Virus record (IMG/VR): IMGVR_UViG_3300037149_000105
Coordinates: 62,001-126,000 of that record
DNA length: 64,000 nucleotides
Direction: 5' to 3' (one strand)
Origin: a virus
Shown: positions 53,786 through 62,748 of the stretch, piece after piece
Layout: every line of letters starts with the position of its first letter
Position numbering within the stretch: position 1 is the stretch's first letter
The notes under the pieces: model-generated
Told to the model about the DNA's origin: nothing
Seen by the model: the letters and a program-made list of their open reading frames with translations, nothing else
The model's database searches: none
Position numbers and translations under genes: made by a program

Positions 53786-54810
53786 TAGTCCATATCCATG
53801 ATGTCAAGATTGTCATCTGAGACTTCCCAAACGACCAAAGTAGGTCCGATCTCACCTGGGAATGGAGGCTGGTTACCAACTGGAACAATGTTTCCCTTAG
53901 CATAAGTGCTATAGGTATTGAACTCAGCAAGCGTGTATGTTTCCTGGAGCGGAGGAGCCCCAGAGGATGCCTGTACGAAGGAGTTGTACTCGTTGCTATC
54001 CGTGTCAGTGCTAGCCAAACCGGTATCCGGGGAATCGGAGTCGAAAGAGGGGGCCTGATAGAGAGGGAGTGGGAATGGGAGGTCTTCAATCATGGATGCG
54101 GTAATCGTCAACGAATCGTCAATGCCATAACGGCCATATATGTAGTCCCCAATGTGCTCGTCTTGCCCAAAGATGGCTGACAGGTTAAGGCCAACATGCG
54201 CCGGTTTAGCTAGATCAATTGCAGTATATAAGTCGTTTGTGATGGTTTGAAGGGTGCTGATCGTCCCGGAAATGGTGGCCTCACCGGCTGCAAAATTAAT
54301 TAAAGAGCCAGAATCGCTCCCAGCCACTTGAACGGAAATTTGTAGCGTGTTGCGGTCTGTCGCGTCATAAACTCCGTTTCCAATTAGTTTGTATAGTTCC
54401 TGGACAACAATACTCTGCCCCGTATAGGCTTGGATGATGTTTTCTAACGTTACTACCCGACACCCTGTCTGGAACGCCTTGACCAAGTTCACCACAAGAC
54501 TCAGGTAATCCTGATCATACTGACCTGGGTAGGGTGAGTTTCGACTGATAAACAACACATCTCCCCACTGCCTCTTCGCATCCGGAGGAGTTAGATTTGC
54601 AGGGTTCTTTCCAATGATGTCGTAGGTGTGGGCGTATTCCAGACGAGCCAATTCGGTAGCTACATTACGCAGCAGGGAGCCCCAGATGGTCTGATCCGTC
54701 TGGCTGATGTAAAAGTTTGGAACGTTGCCAAGCAGATAGTTAAACTCTGAGTCCTCGTATTGAATCAAGGCATCTCGGGACTGGTTGTAGAGTTGGTCAG
54801 GGTTCGCCAT
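53785..54810 (-). CDS. Putative tail/baseplate protein, 341 aa
   Basis: The N-terminus (LLGNVPNFYISQTDQTIWGSLLRNVATELARLEY) is the kind of helical segment found in gpI-like baseplate wedge partners that follow J-like genes. The C-terminal third is Ser/Asp/Thr-rich. It lies downstream of the J-like gene with one small gene between, as expected for a baseplate module. The ATG at 54810 with GAAGG upstream is preferred to the TTG at 54822. Confidence 0.6.
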   Translation of the reverse strand: MANPDQLYNQSRDALIQYEDSEFNYLLGNVPNFYISQTDQTIWGSLLRNVATELARLEYAHTYDIIGKNPANLTPPDAKRQWGDVLFISRNSPYPGQYDQDYLSLVVNLVKAFQTGCRVVTLENIIQAYTGQSIVVQELYKLIGNGVYDATDRNTLQISVQVAGSDSGSLINFAAGEATISGTISTLQTITNDLYTAIDLAKPAHVGLNLSAIFGQDEHIGDYIYGRYGIDDSLTITASMIEDLPFPLPLYQAPSFDSDSPDTGLASTDTDSNEYNSFVQASSGAPPLQETYTLAEFNTYSTYAKGNIVPVGNQPPFPGEIGPTLVVWEVSDDNLDIMDMD

Positions 54811-54842
54811 CATTACCTTCAAAGAAGCATTAAAAAGTTCTA

Positions 54843-55271
54843 CTACAGAATCTGTTCGCCTTCCACATTTTTATTTTCGTCTAAATGAAACACGAAAACT
54901 TCAGAGGGATAACTATTTTTCCATCTCAGCCCATTTATAGAAGCCTCACCATGCTTTAACATGTTGGTCATACTGTACAAAGCTACCACTAAATATGGCT
55001 GCATGTAAGCCTGTTGAAGTGCATCCACTAAAAAGTAGCGACCTTTTCGTGTGGGAATAGTGATGCTTTTGACTCTCTCAATTCCTCCACCCCGCATGAA
55101 CTTACTAGCCATGACCAAATGTCCACTGAATAGGTGCTTTACTTTTTCCTCATCTGGATAGCCATCCTGCCACCCCCACTCATATGTAAAGCAAGAGTCT
55201 AGAAGGGCTTTTAGCCTCTCACTAAGAAGCCCCTTCTCAATTAGGGCTTTGAGACTCTCGTTGCGTTTCAT
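54843..55271 (-). CDS. Hypothetical protein, 142 aa, within baseplate module
   Basis: The ATG overlaps the stop of the J-like gene (ATGA), so expression is coupled. The product is a mixed alpha/beta protein with an N-terminal leucine-rich helix (LKALIEKGLLSERLKALLDS), similar in style to the starts of the FPEGE-repeat proteins. No motif is diagnostic. It may be a chaperone or an inserted early-type gene. Confidence 0.58.
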   Translation of the reverse strand: MKRNESLKALIEKGLLSERLKALLDSCFTYEWGWQDGYPDEEKVKHLFSGHLVMASKFMRGGGIERVKSITIPTRKGRYFLVDALQQAYMQPYLVVALYSMTNMLKHGEASINGLRWKNSYPSEVFVFHLDENKNVEGEQIL

Positions 55272-58200
55272 GAGGTTGTGTAAGAAATCGTTACCGAACC
55301 AAGAGTCAGATACTCGGTGGAGCTAAGGGTAATGTCTCGATATCCACCCTCACGCCATGCCTGATAAGTTACCTTAAAGCTGAAATCAGAGGGGGTCACA
55401 TATTTGTTGGAGAGGTAGGATGGGAAAGTGGCAATGATACAGCCTTCGTATACGGAGGGAATGGGAGTGATGGAGTTAATCTGATCTTCTACTCCGATGA
55501 TGTAGAACGCTCCATCCAGGGCCGTGGTGCTGGTAGGTGGGTTCTGAACCAAATCCATCACACTGCTTGCCCGTCTGAACTGGTCTCCTTCATACAGCAT
55601 CCCAACGTATGCGTCTGGGAGGCCCCCAGAGGGGATGGTCTGATCAGGTAGGACGTTGGCCGTGGTTGAGAGTATCCATGTGTTAGCGGCGAAGGGAAGG
55701 CTGCCAAAGGTGGTGTCCTGGGTGATAGGTAGCCATGTAGTGCCGGTTGGGATGATAATCCCAACATCGTATGACCCATCCGACTTAGCTAGTTTGGTCA
55801 GTGGGACGATGACATTGGCAATCCCCGGAATAGATTTCACTTGCCTGATTACCTCTGACTGGGTTACAGTGCTGTTTGCGTTACTCAGCACCACACCTAG
55901 AACCGTTCTAATCTGCCCATCTATGACCACTGAGGTCACATTTGGGTTAAGTTCCACTGATAATATGATATCCACCGCATTTGCCATCATCTGCTTAATC
56001 AGCACATCTCCTCCCGCATTTTTGGTTTGGGAGATAGCGTTGGCCACTTGTTCGATGTAGCCGGGGTAGCCGGTGGTGATTGAGAACATTTCGTTGTAGA
56101 AGTAAGAAACCAGAACAGAAGACTTGTCTGGGATTCGACCTGTTAGGACTCTAGCCACATATGCTTGGTAAGTGTTCTGATCAATGGTCAGATTGTAATC
56201 CTGTCCTTCCACCATTACAGTTGGTCCTGATCCATTATCATAAGTCACTTTAATATAACGATTTTGTTTAGGAATGAAAGCAGAGATCAAAGTGGAGTCC
56301 ATCGAAAGCATTGTGTAGCCATAGGACTCTGGAATCCATACATTTTGAATAAATCCTGGGTTAGCGAGGGGAACAAATGTGGACCCAGTGAGAGTTTGGG
56401 CTTCTCCGGTAACCAGAGTGCAATACTCATGCAGCGTGTATTTGTTGTAGCCAATCAACAGGGCCTGACCCAGGGGGATGATTCCCGTAGGGAGTCGCTG
56501 AATGCTGTAGGCGTTATAGTTGCAAATTGGAGCAACTTGAGGACTGATTACGGCTGGATTCCCAGAATACGCGCTAAGTCCAGTGGGGATGATGGTATAA
56601 TCCACATTCAACTTGTAAACAGTGCTCAGATCCGCAGACCGCACTGAGTTGATTCCATATACATGACCCTGGTTGTCCAGACTTACTTGTATATCCGTGT
56701 CAATGGGCATGATGGAAGGGCCACCGGTTTGAAAGGCAAAGGGGACCAGAGAACCAGGAGCTACCCCAGGCATAGTGGAGAGGACGATTGGGGTGATATT
56801 TGAGTAGGTCGCATTTGCAGTGGTGTCAATTTGAACCAAATCATTGGCTTCATTTGAGAACCCGTTTAACAGGGGGTCTTGGCTATGAATTAGTCTTACC
56901 CCTAGCGGAGAAAGAGTCCCACTATTCCCGTTTCCTGTGACACTATAGACCGTTGAAACCGGCTGAGCCGTAGGGTACCGTTGAAGTGGAGTCTGCATTC
57001 TAAACCACCCCACAATTGAAATATTGGCAGCCTGGGGAGCCAGAAGGGCAATAATCATCTGGTTGGTTTGATTCACCCCATTAAGTTGGAATATTTGATA
57101 CTGTTCATTCGCCCCACCGGCATTGATAAGCTGGTAGCAAAGTTCTGTTGGGTTTAAGTATACGGTGTTAGTGAGAGGGTCCACCTTGCAAGTTTGCACA
57201 CCAAAGAAAATCTGGTTTGCTCCCTGTGTGGCAACGATTTCTACGGGAGTGTAAATAGCATTTGAAAGTGCAGTAGTGGGCTTGATAGCGAGAAGAGCTT
57301 TGCTAGAAATCTGTAATGGAACATAGCTGACAAAACTTCTATATGTTGAAGAGCTACTCCCCCAAGTGAATACCTGTCCATCAGTCTGTTGAGAATCGCT
57401 TGCTCCCCTTACATAGATATCCACACAACCAAATATATGCTTTCCACCTCCGGCCATTGTAGGCTGGATGAGCCAGTCTCGAAGCATTTCCACATCACCG
57501 GCAGCTACTACGTTTGCTCCGATGATCCCTGGAGTGGCCAACGCAGTGTTCAAATAACCTAGCCGACTACCACTATCCACTCCAACAACCATACGATTCT
57601 TGATCATAACCGCATAAGATGAATTGGATTGTTGGTCTGTGCCATATGTGGCTGGCCCTTGGTTGATACAAAGCCAGCCGGAGGGTAACCCTGAAGCCTG
57701 TGTAATCGCACCCGCACCCACGTTTCCAATGGACCCCACTACTGTGCATTCTGCTGGGACATTCACACTCCACCAATTATTGGCCGAATTATAGATTGAG
57801 CTAATGCTCTGTGGGGTAACAACCGCTGATCCCACCGCAGAGAAGGTCACCGCTGGTGCCTGACTGTTACCAATAGAGGAAAAAGTCATTGCTGATTGGG
57901 TGAACGACACTTCCGTGGTGGGCTTGGTGTAGGTAAAGAGGGTCATCATGACCACTGATTGAGTGGCCCCACCTCTTGGAACCCCCGCTCTTTCTCCAAG
58001 AATATCGAACTGTTTGTTAATCAAAAGCTGAGTATTAGACGCAGATAAGTTCCATGCGGTAGCGATTTGAGATTTGAATGGACTGGTGTTGAATGGGTCT
58101 GAAATGCCATCCCCGTCATAGTCATCAATCGTTGCCATCGCACTGATTGATTGAGAGCAACGACCAAACCATTCCCTCACAGATTGCTGAGAAAGCTCCA

Positions 58201-59128
58201 AACTGATTGGGTCAATGTGAAGATCCCTAAGCTCGGATCTAGGAGTCAAATCCAATTGTGGGTAGTTTGCCATCGCAGAACTAATTAAGCGTGAGGCGAT
58301 GTCTTCTTTCTGCTGAAGATACTGGTAATCATAAGGACTTACTTGCCGCAAGTCAACGAAACCTAATTGGAAGGGACCGTTGAAATTGGACTCGTAAACT
58401 GTGTTTGTTGTTGGATCCTGCACCACTGTAGAAAGAACAGCGTAGAAGTAACTAGCTCCTCCAGCAATCGACTGAGGAAATATGACCGAACTGAAGCTCA
58501 CAGGAGTGGTAGTGGCAGTGGTGGTTGTGGTAGTCTGGTTATCCACCACTGCTGTGGAAGTGGTGGAGCTAGTAATGCTATTAATGGCTCTTGTTATTTG
58601 GGTTACCAATGGGCCATACTGTTGGTAGGGGACGTTGATCCCCGTTGAATCAGTGCTATACTGCACTCGAACACCCATGAAACCAGGAGTGGTGGGGAGC
58701 ACCCATTCCAATTGCGCTTGATTCAACCCGTTATAGGTAGCTACCCCAGATGGGGGATTAAGAACTGGAAGAACCCCTGTGAGTCCTGTGTAGACTATTC
58801 CAAATGAGGCGGTGGGGGTTGCGAAGGCTTGACCTGGAAGCGGTGGGTTAGATATATCATAGTTCGTCCCAACAGCTAAAACCTGGATTACCGAAGATGA
58901 GGGAGTCAAACCCGTTACGCTTATAGTAAATTGATTGAAGCCTCCGATCAGGGTGGGTGAGGTGGAAGGAAAGGTGCCCCCCTCAATCGATACAGTTACT
59001 GCAATTACAGCCGTGGGGGCATTGTATACTAAATCTATTCCGTTTGTGTCTATACCAAGCTCTTGACCGGTCACTATGGGGCTAATGAGGGTCAAGGGGC
59101 TTAGGGTAACTTGGGGTATGACTGTCAT
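55268..59128 (-). CDS. Baseplate wedge protein, J-like, 1286 aa
   Basis: DLTPRSELRDLHIDPISLE near residue 293 and VGSIGNVGAGAIT...LPSGWLCINQ..ATYG near residue 463 follow the baseplate J pattern (start-of-fold helix, then the G-x-I-G-N-V-x-A-G strand). AVMIKNRMVVG then GDVEMLRDWL continue it. The first 250 residues are beta sandwich modules with a Thr-rich linker. DDYDGDGISD near residue 340 is a calcium-binding loop. It would build the wedge ring around the tail tube. Confidence 0.82.
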   Translation of the reverse strand: MTVIPQVTLSPLTLISPIVTGQELGIDTNGIDLVYNAPTAVIAVTVSIEGGTFPSTSPTLIGGFNQFTISVTGLTPSSSVIQVLAVGTNYDISNPPLPGQAFATPTASFGIVYTGLTGVLPVLNPPSGVATYNGLNQAQLEWVLPTTPGFMGVRVQYSTDSTGINVPYQQYGPLVTQITRAINSITSSTTSTAVVDNQTTTTTTATTTPVSFSSVIFPQSIAGGASYFYAVLSTVVQDPTTNTVYESNFNGPFQLGFVDLRQVSPYDYQYLQQKEDIASRLISSAMANYPQLDLTPRSELRDLHIDPISLELSQQSVREWFGRCSQSISAMATIDDYDGDGISDPFNTSPFKSQIATAWNLSASNTQLLINKQFDILGERAGVPRGGATQSVVMMTLFTYTKPTTEVSFTQSAMTFSSIGNSQAPAVTFSAVGSAVVTPQSISSIYNSANNWWSVNVPAECTVVGSIGNVGAGAITQASGLPSGWLCINQGPATYGTDQQSNSSYAVMIKNRMVVGVDSGSRLGYLNTALATPGIIGANVVAAGDVEMLRDWLIQPTMAGGGKHIFGCVDIYVRGASDSQQTDGQVFTWGSSSSTYRSFVSYVPLQISSKALLAIKPTTALSNAIYTPVEIVATQGANQIFFGVQTCKVDPLTNTVYLNPTELCYQLINAGGANEQYQIFQLNGVNQTNQMIIALLAPQAANISIVGWFRMQTPLQRYPTAQPVSTVYSVTGNGNSGTLSPLGVRLIHSQDPLLNGFSNEANDLVQIDTTANATYSNITPIVLSTMPGVAPGSLVPFAFQTGGPSIMPIDTDIQVSLDNQGHVYGINSVRSADLSTVYKLNVDYTIIPTGLSAYSGNPAVISPQVAPICNYNAYSIQRLPTGIIPLGQALLIGYNKYTLHEYCTLVTGEAQTLTGSTFVPLANPGFIQNVWIPESYGYTMLSMDSTLISAFIPKQNRYIKVTYDNGSGPTVMVEGQDYNLTIDQNTYQAYVARVLTGRIPDKSSVLVSYFYNEMFSITTGYPGYIEQVANAISQTKNAGGDVLIKQMMANAVDIILSVELNPNVTSVVIDGQIRTVLGVVLSNANSTVTQSEVIRQVKSIPGIANVIVPLTKLAKSDGSYDVGIIIPTGTTWLPITQDTTFGSLPFAANTWILSTTANVLPDQTIPSGGLPDAYVGMLYEGDQFRRASSVMDLVQNPPTSTTALDGAFYIIGVEDQINSITPIPSVYEGCIIATFPSYLSNKYVTPSDFSFKVTYQAWREGGYRDITLSSTEYLTLGSVTISYTTS

Positions 59129-59138
59129 TCTCGGCCTC

Positions 59139-59918
59139 TTAATTCTGAATGTTGTTGTTGGTGGTTTGAAGTGTGAAACTCAAGGGAAGGGGACGAGGGG
59201 TGCCGTAAGAGGAGACCATCATATTTGTTGTAATAATAGTGGGGTCCTCAGTATTCCTTACTGAACTAATACTCTCAATATCCTTCAACACTTCCTGTGG
59301 GGTCAATACCTGCACATTTTTTTGAGCTAGCTGTATCCTCTTCAGATTATCCAGTGCGTTTGAACACTCATTAGAGATATCATCCTCAGTTCCTAGAAAC
59401 TTTTGTCCAATGAAGTTTTTTAATTGAGAGGTAAAGGCAGGATAAAATATACAGTTGGAAGTTAAGAGAAACTTGTAAATGCGCTGAACAAGTTTGTAGA
59501 ACTCCCATACATGTAGGAAGGATCCATTTTGGGCAATCGTGTAGTCATTTACTTTATTGAACCCGTTGCACTTCAAACAGTAGGCTGCAACTGTGATATA
59601 TTGAATCTCTATGACCGGGTTGGTCAACCGCATCGACTGTCGAAACATGATCTTAGAGAGTTGAGCGGAGGCGGGAAAAGAGGTATCAGGCCATACATCC
59701 CAACCGTATTGCGGATGATTTTGAGGAATCTCCACACCTGAAATGAACACCTTTACCGAGGCTTTGGCACTCACCGTTCCCCTGATATGAATAGCATCCT
59801 GGTAGGCATTGGGGCTGGCATAGAGAAGAGTTTTAAGATCCGTTAAATCAACCGTCATCCTCTCCTTCACTTGGAGGTGGTTGCAGGGGGATAGGCGCAC
59901 ATCAAAATCGTAGGACAT
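59139..59918 (-). CDS. Putative baseplate/tail protein, 259 aa
   Basis: AYCLKCNGFNKVNDYTIAQNGSF and KLVQRIYKFLLTSNCIFYPAFTSQLKNFIGQKF resemble a phage baseplate component in which a start loop with CxxC is followed by a Q-x-x-K-x-hLT..YGT-like motif. The gene sits just upstream of the J-like gene in the same transcription direction. TGAGAG lies before the ATG. Confidence 0.68.
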   Translation of the reverse strand: MSYDFDVRLSPCNHLQVKERMTVDLTDLKTLLYASPNAYQDAIHIRGTVSAKASVKVFISGVEIPQNHPQYGWDVWPDTSFPASAQLSKIMFRQSMRLTNPVIEIQYITVAAYCLKCNGFNKVNDYTIAQNGSFLHVWEFYKLVQRIYKFLLTSNCIFYPAFTSQLKNFIGQKFLGTEDDISNECSNALDNLKRIQLAQKNVQVLTPQEVLKDIESISSVRNTEDPTIITTNMMVSSYGTPRPLPLSFTLQTTNNNIQN

Positions 59919-59957
59919 AGTTCTCTCAAAATAGCTCCGGATAGCCAGATAGTTGGA

Positions 59958-60650
59958 TTAGCTTCCGGCACCCGCCTGTTGAGGGGTACCCGGAATTGCA
60001 GCCCCACTGGATAGGTGGCTGAATTGAGAGAGTTCCCATGCGGTCGGCTGATCTAACTGATTGACACGGAAGTAAGGCCCAGGAATTGAAATGTTGTTTA
60101 CACCTACAACTGGAGTTTTGATGTCATCAACAAGAACATTCTGATACTCATTCTTTCCAAACATAGTGGTTAACTCAGTCTGAAGCAATGGGACTTGAAT
60201 TTCCGCATCATTATGTAAATTGGCCATGTCTTCATGCCGCTCTATATGGTTCCGTAACCAATTCATCCAGAACATCCCCTCATCATCACGCTGTAACATA
60301 TACTGATAATAATTTTTTATCTTGCTCATGTTTACGGCACTGAGTTGGTCATTCCCGTTCACATAGGTAAAGTGGCCACTCGGTCCAGGCTGCCACTCTG
60401 CTTTTTGAAAACTAGGAAGCATTGGCTGTGGGGCAGATATATCGGGATATTCAGTCGCATAATATTTTTCCAGCAAACCAGCCGACTTTCTCAACTGGTT
60501 CGCTCTGATTTGATACCATGCCATAGCCAGAGGTTGATTTGGGCTATTCCTGGTAATCCAGGTGTTCAGAGAATCATTTTGAGTTTGGGACATGTGTCCC
60601 AAGAAATTGAAGGGAGGACCGGGCAGGGCGTAAGTATACGGAGATGTCAT
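59958..60650 (-). CDS. Putative virion structural protein, 230 aa
   Basis: It is an aromatic- and Pro-rich, Asn/Gln-rich soluble protein with a helical middle (YYQYMLQRDDEGMFWMNWLRNHIERHEDMANLH) and a Gly/Ala tail. Its location between Ig-like and baseplate genes and its composition suggest a tail component. No family can be named. Confidence 0.57.
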   Translation of the reverse strand: MTSPYTYALPGPPFNFLGHMSQTQNDSLNTWITRNSPNQPLAMAWYQIRANQLRKSAGLLEKYYATEYPDISAPQPMLPSFQKAEWQPGPSGHFTYVNGNDQLSAVNMSKIKNYYQYMLQRDDEGMFWMNWLRNHIERHEDMANLHNDAEIQVPLLQTELTTMFGKNEYQNVLVDDIKTPVVGVNNISIPGPYFRVNQLDQPTAWELSQFSHLSSGAAIPGTPQQAGAGS

Positions 60651-60660
60651 TTAATCCTCA

Positions 60661-62739
60661 CTAATAACCCTGACCCTTATCATTATATGGAGGAGCGGGG
60701 GCAATCTCCACAGCTTCCACGGCTAGTAATACGTTGAGAGGTGCATCAAACATGCCGGATTTGGCGTGAATGGTGATATTGTAGCCTGGGCTGGGTGGCG
60801 CACCATTGGCCGTAGCGGTCAGTGTGGTAGTCAATGCGGTCCCCCCTGGCAGTAAGCTGAGGGTGGTGGGTGCGAAAATGAAAGTTGTTCCAGAAGGCTG
60901 ACCTGTGACAGTGAAATTCAAGGTGCCGACGAAGAGGAAGCTGGGGGTGTATTTGAGCACCCAAGCAACAGAAGAAGTCCCATCCTGGACAAACGTCTGG
61001 GTTGTTGCAGAGGTGGTGGAGACGGTGTAGTCTGGAATGGTACCACCGATAGCACTCTGATTCGTAGAGAAGGCGATAGAGCCAGTCTGCACCTGTGTTT
61101 GCGAGGCTCCGGGGTCCAAATCGGTTGTCAATTTCCATGCGATTGTATGATTTCCAGTCGGAACAGAGAACTGAGTCGTATCGATAGATGCAAGACCCAT
61201 AGCAATGTCTCCGTTCACAGGGTTGGTATAAGTTGTAGTCAGATTAGCAGTAACAAAGGATCCGCTATCAATCTGATACTGAATCAAGGAGACAACTTCT
61301 GGAGCCGCATTTACCACATTCTTTGGGTTCCAGTTGGGGGAGATATAGAACTCAACCGTGCCACTGAAATACAGATTGGTAGCTGGATTTCCCTTATCAT
61401 CAAACCACACGCCTGACGAATAGGAGTATTCATCCCCACCGACCAGAGCGTAAATAGTGTAGGCTGTAGTGCTCCCAGTTAGGTTTCCATTGATATAAAA
61501 AGATCCAAACCAATTTGTATAAGGAACAGTTGGACCAGTTGCTGAATAGCCAATTGACCACTCTGGGTAAGCGTTCCCTGAGGGGTCTAGCAGCAGCGTG
61601 GATGTATCAAAATTTGCATAGTATTGCTGCTGATAAACATTGTCCTGTTGAGCATTAATTACTATGGTTGGGGCTCCAACTTTTTCCATAGCCATAACGA
61701 TTGTCCGATTATTGATACTCTGGAGTTTAGGACTAGAGTAAGAGGTTCCCGTAACAAAATTGGCAGGCATAGCTACAATATTTACCGGAGCGGTCAGATC
61801 TGACAGAGTTCCAGAAGTGAGGGTTATCTGAGCTGTCAATCCTCCAGCGATGACACTAGAGGTAGCGGTTACGATGCCGTGAATGACGTCAGTTCCGGAG
61901 CCCCCGACCAGTGTAGCAGCCGTTGTGGCAATGGGGATGGCTGAGGAAACTTCTGAGACAATACTGAAACTCCAACCACTAGATGGGTAGGTTAGAGCCT
62001 GGGTTACAATTGTGTCTCCACTCAGGTAAGTGGCATTCTCAGTGAAAGCAAAAACGAGGCTCTGCATGGAGGAAGGTTGAGCAGCAATTGCCGTAGCGGT
62101 CATGCTCCACCCCGTGATCTGCCCATTCGCATTGGTGATTGGGGTGGGGGCTCCTAGAGTGACACCGCTCCCAGTAATGGAGGGTGAGAAGGTGGGGGAC
62201 TGTGAGCTGTGCAGCCTTCTAACTAGAGACACCGTGATAACATGAGTCGCCCCATCAGCTACGATGCTAGTCGGAGAAATGGAAGCAACTTGGGGCTGAC
62301 AGAGAGCCCACACATCAAAAGTAAATTGAGAACCACCGGACCCAGGTCCATTTGCTCCAGAAGCTGGGGGGATAAATGTATAGAGGTCATACTGATTAGA
62401 ATTACTTATAAAGGCGATATCAGTCAATGCGATTGAGACTGGAAAATTATCTGCCATCGCTGGGTCCCAAGTGAATGGGGAGGTGGGACTCCCACCAATA
62501 TATTGAAGCTGAGTGGTATCACTTACTGAATCATAAGCTATTTGTAATCTACCCTGCCCAGATCCCAGTGCCTTTGAAAACCCAATTACGTTATTTTGAA
62601 GGGCCAGTGGCTGTGTGGCGGATTGATTGGCTCCAGTTGCGTAAACTATCCCCGCCACTGTAGTGCTATTTGTCAAGTAAACATACCCCGAGTAACCTTC
62701 GAGGAGTGGAATGTATGGAACTGGATTAGTGGAAGACAT
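60661..62739 (-). CDS. Large Ig-like/beta-sandwich virion protein, 692 aa
   Basis: The protein is Ser/Thr/Gly/Ala-rich with repeated beta-strand patterns, including VASISPTSIVADGATHVITVSLV near residue 152 (IPT/TIG-like) and two late modules ending TLSLLPGGTALTTTLTATA. Cys is nearly absent. It is probably a tail-fibre, whisker or capsid-decoration protein exposed on the virion and binding host surface glycans. AGAGG precedes the ATG. Confidence 0.72.
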   Translation of the reverse strand: MSSTNPVPYIPLLEGYSGYVYLTNSTTVAGIVYATGANQSATQPLALQNNVIGFSKALGSGQGRLQIAYDSVSDTTQLQYIGGSPTSPFTWDPAMADNFPVSIALTDIAFISNSNQYDLYTFIPPASGANGPGSGGSQFTFDVWALCQPQVASISPTSIVADGATHVITVSLVRRLHSSQSPTFSPSITGSGVTLGAPTPITNANGQITGWSMTATAIAAQPSSMQSLVFAFTENATYLSGDTIVTQALTYPSSGWSFSIVSEVSSAIPIATTAATLVGGSGTDVIHGIVTATSSVIAGGLTAQITLTSGTLSDLTAPVNIVAMPANFVTGTSYSSPKLQSINNRTIVMAMEKVGAPTIVINAQQDNVYQQQYYANFDTSTLLLDPSGNAYPEWSIGYSATGPTVPYTNWFGSFYINGNLTGSTTAYTIYALVGGDEYSYSSGVWFDDKGNPATNLYFSGTVEFYISPNWNPKNVVNAAPEVVSLIQYQIDSGSFVTANLTTTYTNPVNGDIAMGLASIDTTQFSVPTGNHTIAWKLTTDLDPGASQTQVQTGSIAFSTNQSAIGGTIPDYTVSTTSATTQTFVQDGTSSVAWVLKYTPSFLFVGTLNFTVTGQPSGTTFIFAPTTLSLLPGGTALTTTLTATANGAPPSPGYNITIHAKSGMFDAPLNVLLAVEAVEIAPAPPYNDKGQGY

Positions 62740-62748
62740 TAATTCCTC

